Shown one piece after another: positions 5,808-9,435 of a stretch of 9,435 nt of DNA. The DNA comes from Bordetella parapertussis. GTDB taxonomy: Bacteria; Pseudomonadota; Gammaproteobacteria; Burkholderiales; Burkholderiaceae_B. Under the pieces are notes generated by a model. It saw only the letters and a list, made by a program, of their open reading frames with translations. It did not search any database and had not been told where the DNA came from. Positions within the stretch are counted from its first letter, which is position 1, and every line of letters starts with the position of its first letter. Position numbers and translations under genes: made by a program. The DNA is taken from positions 1 through 9,435 of the forward strand of contig CAMDFD010000041.1 of assembly GCA_945897365.1 (NCBI GenBank), read 5' to 3'.

Positions 5808-6086
5808 TCAGCTAAGCCAAGCCTTGTAGGCCAAACCTACAATAAGCAGCAGGAAAAGAGCACCAAACCCGATCTGAATATTTCTAGCGTGATCGTCCGC
5901 TAAGCTAGGGATGAGTTTGACACGGACCCAGCCTGCAACGAAAGCCCAGCCTGCGCCCATGACGAGCCCAATCAGCAAGGCCGTCGCAAGTGAAACGGGA
6001 TCAAGCGTCTGCGCGCGAATGACTTTGTCGAACTGAATTGCGAAGCTCATCAAAGAGCAGACAATCCACGTATTTCTGGTGAGCAT
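5808..6086 (-). CDS. Small membrane protein of unknown function
   Basis: I do not recognise this 92-residue protein. It has two clear hydrophobic segments, at about residues 33-54 (LATALLIGLVMGAGW...) and 71-90 (IQIGFGALFLLLIVGLAY), joined by a short charged stretch (KLIPSLADDHARN). The N-terminal WIVCSLMSFAI could be a third segment. It is the last gene of the minus-strand operon, 19 bases after the dioxygenase stop, with only a weak ribosome binding site, so co-transcription is likely. It is too short to be a transporter on its own. It does not look like TctB of tripartite transporters, which is longer, although its position next to a Bug receptor makes a transport-related role worth considering. 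The reading frame is probably real because of the membrane pattern and tight spacing. Confidence 0.7.
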   Translation of the reverse strand: MLTRNTWIVCSLMSFAIQFDKVIRAQTLDPVSLATALLIGLVMGAGWAFVAGWVRVKLIPSLADDHARNIQIGFGALFLLLIVGLAYKAWLS

Positions 6087-6105
6087 CAGTTCTTTGCCTT
6101 TGATT

Positions 6106-6957
6106 TCAGATTTGCGCAGGTGTCAGGGCAACACCCTTGATCATGAGTCTATATAAAAAGCGCTTTTGCTCAGGATCATAATCGGCATTGGCCTGATGCA
6201 TGACCGCTTGATTATCCCAGATCACCATATCGCCCGCCCGCCACTGATGGCGGTACTCGTAGCGCGAGTGCGTGGCGTGTTGATAGAGGTCCTCGATCAA
6301 GGCAAAGCCAGCATCAGGCGCCATGCCCTCGATGCCTTCCATGCGACCTGTGTTGAGATAAAGGGCCGGGCGACTATTGCCTGGATGGCGAATCACCAAC
6401 GGTTGGAGCGCGCTAGGAATTTTTGCTAGATCCTCGGGACTGAGTTTGGTGAGTTCGCGCGGACTGCGACTACTTTGATGGACATGCAGGGAGCGCAATC
6501 CCTTGAGGGTGACTTTCATTGCATCAGGTAGATCATCGTAGGCTTGTCGCACATCGACAAATTGCGTGTCCCCACCCGTTGGCGGGATCTGCAACGCATG
6601 CAGTGTCGTTGCCTTGGGTGGGCAACGGTCATTGGAATGATCCGTATGATAGTTTTCACCGCGCACCTGCAATTTGCCGTTTTTACGTGGCAAATCATCG
6701 GTTGAATTGCATCCCACCATTGGATAATCGGGTAGCACATACTTCTTGAGTTGCTGATCCATCAGATCGCCAAAGATTTCAGCCGCGGCCATAAACTGAG
6801 GTGGCGTTAAGGACTGATCACGAAAGATCAATACCGCATATTGCGCAAGCGAATCGTTGAGCAATTGCTTGTCTGTAGTGGATATAGGACTTGATAAATC
6901 AATACCTGAAACTTCAGCCCCAAAATTATGACGGATCGGTCTGATGGTTAGTCTCAT
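6106..6957 (-). CDS. TauD/TfdA-family Fe(II)/2-oxoglutarate dioxygenase
   Basis: These cytoplasmic enzymes couple oxidation of 2-oxoglutarate to hydroxylation of a substrate, often releasing sulfite, an alcohol or a similar fragment. The protein has 283 residues, normal for the family. The iron ligands are visible as His104 and Asp106 in NYHTDHS and His254 in DNQAVMHQANADYD. Arg270, in KRFLYRLMIKG, is placed like the arginine that holds the 2-oxoglutarate carboxylate in TauD. The N-terminal pattern GAEVSGIDLSSP (13-24) and AVLIFRDQSLTPPQF (41-55) is also typical. The family covers taurine, 2,4-D, alkylsulfate and many unknown substrates, and the sequence does not say which applies. It begins 33 bases after the Bug receptor stop, with a GAG element before the ATG, so it shares that operon. 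The neighbours suggest an organic acid substrate rather than taurine. Confidence 0.9.
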   Translation of the reverse strand: MRLTIRPIRHNFGAEVSGIDLSSPISTTDKQLLNDSLAQYAVLIFRDQSLTPPQFMAAAEIFGDLMDQQLKKYVLPDYPMVGCNSTDDLPRKNGKLQVRGENYHTDHSNDRCPPKATTLHALQIPPTGGDTQFVDVRQAYDDLPDAMKVTLKGLRSLHVHQSSRSPRELTKLSPEDLAKIPSALQPLVIRHPGNSRPALYLNTGRMEGIEGMAPDAGFALIEDLYQHATHSRYEYRHQWRAGDMVIWDNQAVMHQANADYDPEQKRFLYRLMIKGVALTPAQI

Positions 6958-6990
6958 CTGTGTCTCGATAGATCGTACTAAAGTTGTCGA

Positions 6991-7962
6991 TTATTGAGCA
7001 GTAATACCCGTCTGCTTGGCGACTTCAGCCCAGCGCTTTAGGCCACCATGCACGAGCGCGGTAAAGTCTGCGACGCTCATGGGTTTGGTTTTTCCACCAT
7101 CTGTAGCGAGAAACTTAATCAGTTCTTCGGATTTCAGAGCTTGGTTCACGGAGGTATTAATAAAGGATTGAATTTTAGGATCGACATTGGCTGGGCCGAG
7201 CAACCCCCACCATTGTTGAATCTCATAGTTTTTAATGCCGGCCTCTTGAAAGGTCGGAAGATTCGGTGCAGCCTCTGATCGTTGGACACTCGTCACCGCG
7301 ATGCCGCGCAACGTTCCGTTGCGTAACTGAGGTAAGACTTGAGTCATGCTGCCAATTGAAAACTCGATATGCCCACCCATGGTGTCGGTCATCGCAGGAC
7401 CACCACCTTTGTACTGTACGGCAGCCATGTTGTTGCCTAATGCCTGGCTCAGCATGACACCCGCAAAATGCTGAATACTGCCAACACCTGTTGCACCATA
7501 ATTTAAATTAGGCGTGCGTTTTAAATACTCAAAATACTCTTTCGCGTCTTTACCTGGCGCGTTAGGTTTCGCGCCCAACACTAGCGGTACCTCGCCGATC
7601 ATCGCAATAGGCGTGAAGTCTTTAAGGGGATTAAAGGGGAGCTTTGTATTGACTGCCGGTGCCATCGTGAATGTCGATGAGGCGACCAATAGGGTATAGC
7701 CATCATTACGCTGTTTGGCCACATATGCAGCACCAATGGCAGTGCCAGCGCCTGGTTTATTTTCAATAATGACAGGTTGTCCCCACTGGGCAGTTAGTTG
7801 TTTGGCGAGTTGACGCGCCACAATATCATTGGATCCGCCTGGTGCAAAAGGCACGACAAGTGTGACGGGCTTATCAGGAAAGACAGCCCAAGCAGGGCTT
7901 ACTGTGAGCGCACAAACGACGCAAAGCATTTGTTTGATAAGCGAAGCAAAAATCTTATTCAT
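6991..7962 (-). CDS. Bug/TctC-family periplasmic solute-binding protein
   Basis: Bug proteins are exported receptors, greatly expanded in Burkholderiales, that bind organic acids such as carboxylates or amino acids. Some deliver them to TctAB-type membrane partners; others appear as orphans. The 323-residue length is typical. A signal peptide ends at AWA (24-26). The family motifs are PFAPGGSNDIVAR (38-50), NKPGAGTAIGA (68-78) and DGYTLL (87-92), the last preceded by AAYVAKQRN. There is no tctA or tctB in the window, so the membrane partner lies elsewhere or is absent. The ATG follows the MmgE/PrpD stop after a single base, with its ribosome binding site inside that gene, which implies translational coupling and a shared pathway. 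Confidence 0.93.
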   Translation of the reverse strand: MNKIFASLIKQMLCVVCALTVSPAWAVFPDKPVTLVVPFAPGGSNDIVARQLAKQLTAQWGQPVIIENKPGAGTAIGAAYVAKQRNDGYTLLVASSTFTMAPAVNTKLPFNPLKDFTPIAMIGEVPLVLGAKPNAPGKDAKEYFEYLKRTPNLNYGATGVGSIQHFAGVMLSQALGNNMAAVQYKGGGPAMTDTMGGHIEFSIGSMTQVLPQLRNGTLRGIAVTSVQRSEAAPNLPTFQEAGIKNYEIQQWWGLLGPANVDPKIQSFINTSVNQALKSEELIKFLATDGGKTKPMSVADFTALVHGGLKRWAEVAKQTGITAQ

Positions 7963-7963
7963 A

Positions 7964-9331
7964 TTAGTTCCCCTTAAGTTTGCCTAATAAAGTTGTTAGC
8001 GCTGAAACTTGATGCGTATCAAGCGCGAGAGATAGATCGAGAATTTGGCTCACCAGTGATTCTGGCTGGGAGATTGCGTTTTGCTTGAACTTTCTCATGA
8101 AGTCTTCATCACTCGCGGGATTTTCAGGTTCGCCCTTTGAGAGTGGAACTTCAATTGAAAATTGCTTGCCAGAAGTCGTTTGCAATTCAATATTTGCACC
8201 GCGCTCTCTAGGATAAGCTTTTGCCCAGCGGTCGTTGGCGGAGCTTGTGACACGCGAGGCGAGTTGTTTGATTTCGGAGTTTTCAACTGTGTCGAGCGAA
8301 TAGCGTTGTTCACCGGCATCGCCATAATAGGCCGCCATCGCACAAGACGAGGCGAGACTGAATTTCGCGGCTTCCGCTGTTTCAGGAGGTGTGCTTGTGC
8401 CGCAAAAACTAATCGCGACAGGATATGTCGTCACATTCAAGGCATTGATTTCTTGATAGGAGAGATTTTCTTTGCGCATGATATCCAACAAGCCATCAAT
8501 TGCAGGATGGATGTGACGACAAGCGGCATGGAACTTAATGTACTGACCCATGATATAAAAATCAGATCCAAGACCGTCGAACAGTCCGTCAGTGTTGACG
8601 CTGTCGGCCATTGCTTTGAATAAGCCTTTTTCGCCCTCTAGGGCGGTCAATGGGCCTTTGGCGCCACGTTTGGCAAACTCTACGGCAAGCAAGCCCCCCA
8701 TCGCTGCTTTGCCAGGATGTAACGGCTTGACCATCGCGCCGTCATTCAAAATTTCTAACAAACCGGCACCCTGTAGGGCCGCCATGCCGAGCGCGCTGGC
8801 CATTTGTTCTTTATTGAGGCCCGCAAGCACGCCGCAGGCCGCCGCAGCACCCAACACGCCAATTGTGCCCGTCGTATGAAACCCCCGTCCTAAATGCGAA
8901 GGGTTCATCGCTTTAGAAATACGATTGACGATTTCGTAACCGCAGACAACCGAGAGGATCAATTGTTTACCGTTCAGTTGTAGCGACTCCGCGAAAGCCA
9001 TCGCAGCAGGGATCACGGCAACGCCCGCATGCACGCCACCATAACGAAAGCCATCATCCATATCGAGCGCATGTCCCGAGACACCATTACCCAAGGCGGC
9101 ATGAATCGCAGGTACCTTGCGTGATGCGCCCATCATGGTCGCTTGGCCAACGCCTTCGAGACTCTCGAGGTAGTCGATCGTCATCTTTGGGAAATCCATT
9201 TTTAAGCCGGCTATCGATACACCAAGATAGTCAACAATCAGCAGTTTGGTTTTTTCGACGACTTCAGGGGGTAGATTTTCAAAGCGCGCATTGGCAAAGT
9301 ATTCGGCAAAGCTCTCAAGTATGGTTTTCAT
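7964..9331 (-). CDS. MmgE/PrpD family protein (dehydratase, decarboxylase or epimerase type)
   Basis: The family includes 2-methylcitrate dehydratase, cis-aconitate decarboxylase and iminodisuccinate epimerase, all acting on small polycarboxylates in the cytoplasm. The 455-residue protein is full length. Family motifs in order are GHALDMDDGFRYGGVHAGVAV (86-106, split here around Asp92, Asp93 and His101), GRGFHTTGTIGVLGAAAA (148-165, His152), VKPLHPGKAA (201-210, Lys202 and His205), IKFHAACRHIHPAID (265-279, Lys266, His275) and AAKFSLASSCA (321-331). The acidic and histidine positions correspond by motif to the active site described for cis-aconitate decarboxylase, so the enzyme looks catalytically intact. 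Sequence alone does not separate the family's activities. The start is set by an AAGGAG ribosome binding site six bases upstream. It lies 47 bases after the probable CoA-transferase and overlaps functionally with the Bug receptor gene one base downstream. Confidence 0.9.
   Translation of the reverse strand: MKTILESFAEYFANARFENLPPEVVEKTKLLIVDYLGVSIAGLKMDFPKMTIDYLESLEGVGQATMMGASRKVPAIHAALGNGVSGHALDMDDGFRYGGVHAGVAVIPAAMAFAESLQLNGKQLILSVVCGYEIVNRISKAMNPSHLGRGFHTTGTIGVLGAAAACGVLAGLNKEQMASALGMAALQGAGLLEILNDGAMVKPLHPGKAAMGGLLAVEFAKRGAKGPLTALEGEKGLFKAMADSVNTDGLFDGLGSDFYIMGQYIKFHAACRHIHPAIDGLLDIMRKENLSYQEINALNVTTYPVAISFCGTSTPPETAEAAKFSLASSCAMAAYYGDAGEQRYSLDTVENSEIKQLASRVTSSANDRWAKAYPRERGANIELQTTSGKQFSIEVPLSKGEPENPASDEDFMRKFKQNAISQPESLVSQILDLSLALDTHQVSALTTLLGKLKGN
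7970..7975 (-). promoter_or_regulatory. Ribosome binding site embedded in the preceding gene
   Basis: On the minus strand AAGGGG forms the Lys-Gly codons near the end of the MmgE/PrpD gene and sits seven bases before the ATG of the Bug receptor. It supports that start and coupled translation of the two genes. Confidence 0.6.
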
Positions 9332-9337
9332 TTTTAT

Positions 9338-9343
9338 CTCCTT
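9338..9343 (-). promoter_or_regulatory. Strong ribosome binding site of the MmgE/PrpD gene
   Basis: Read on the minus strand it is AAGGAG, six bases before the ATG at 9331. It is the best site of this operon and confirms the chosen start. The 47-base gap upstream shows no clear promoter or terminator. Confidence 0.75.
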
Positions 9344-9378
9344 CGATGAATGGTGGATCGCGCGATATACGGTGGCGT

Positions 9379-9435
9379 TTAAATGACGCCTTCTGTTTTG
9401 AGTGCTTGAATCTCTTGCGCGCTCAGCCCGAGTTT
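9379..9435 (-). CDS. C-terminal end of a probable CaiB/BaiF (family III) CoA-transferase, partial
   Basis: Only the last 18 codons and a TAA stop are in the window; the start is beyond the right edge. The translated end is KLGLSAQEIQALKTEGVI, which closely resembles the usual ending of CaiB/BaiF CoA-transferases (LGLS-x-E-I-x-x-L-x-x-x-GVI). Such enzymes move coenzyme A between carboxylic acids. Genes for them are often placed beside MmgE/PrpD and Bug genes in Burkholderiales, which supports the call. The evidence is short, so the family assignment is likely but not certain. It would be upstream in the same operon as the MmgE/PrpD gene. Confidence 0.6.
   Translation of the reverse strand, partial: KLGLSAQEIQALKTEGVI

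Noticed and set aside
5790..5830. Terminator between the convergent cytochrome and membrane-protein genes
   Set aside because: Only short, weak inverted matches (for example GCC-N5-GGC) and no T-run are present; nothing qualifies as an intrinsic terminator.
8162..8623. 153-codon plus-strand open frame inside the MmgE/PrpD gene
   Set aside because: It is antisense to a gene with clear family motifs across the same region; the translation has no recognisable motif.

Overview
The window looks like chromosomal DNA of a betaproteobacterium, most likely Burkholderiales. The reasons are a Bug/TctC-type solute receptor inside a small acid-degradation operon, the pairing of MmgE/PrpD, TauD-like and family III CoA-transferase genes, and the style of the pqq genes. 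The genus cannot be read from the sequence. I see no tRNA, rRNA, CRISPR array, insertion sequence or phage gene. Gene density is high. The longest stretch without a gene is about 115 bases (2818-2932), and it holds regulatory signals.

Left part (1-2817, minus strand): a pyrroloquinoline quinone (PQQ) biosynthesis operon in the order pqqA-pqqB-pqqC-pqqD-pqqE. PqqE runs off the left edge. pqqA is a 24-codon gene for the precursor peptide. A strong hairpin separates it from pqqB. pqqB, pqqC, pqqD and pqqE are packed with gaps of 15 bases or fewer, or a 4-base overlap. No M16 protease gene (pqqF/pqqG) is in the window.

Middle part (2818-5789, plus strand): divergent from pqqA is an S33-family prolyl-aminopeptidase-like alpha/beta hydrolase. 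Next comes a two-gene unit for an exported PQQ-type sugar/sorbosone dehydrogenase and an exported diheme cytochrome c. The layout suggests that the left part makes the cofactor, the dehydrogenase uses it in the periplasm, and the cytochrome passes electrons to the respiratory chain. The hydrolase could be a peptidase working on PqqA-derived material, but that is inference.

Right part (5808-9435, minus strand): a tight operon running toward the dehydrogenase unit. In transcription order it holds the tail of a probable CaiB/BaiF CoA-transferase, an MmgE/PrpD family protein, a Bug-type periplasmic binding protein, a TauD-family Fe(II)/2-oxoglutarate dioxygenase and a small membrane protein of unknown function. 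It resembles an uptake and catabolism module for an organic acid whose identity cannot be read from sequence.

Nothing here is plainly a new class of system. The points most worth a second look are the altered substrate-site residue of the S33 hydrolase beside pqqA, the regulatory palindromes in the two plus-strand promoter regions, and the uncharacterised acid-catabolism operon.
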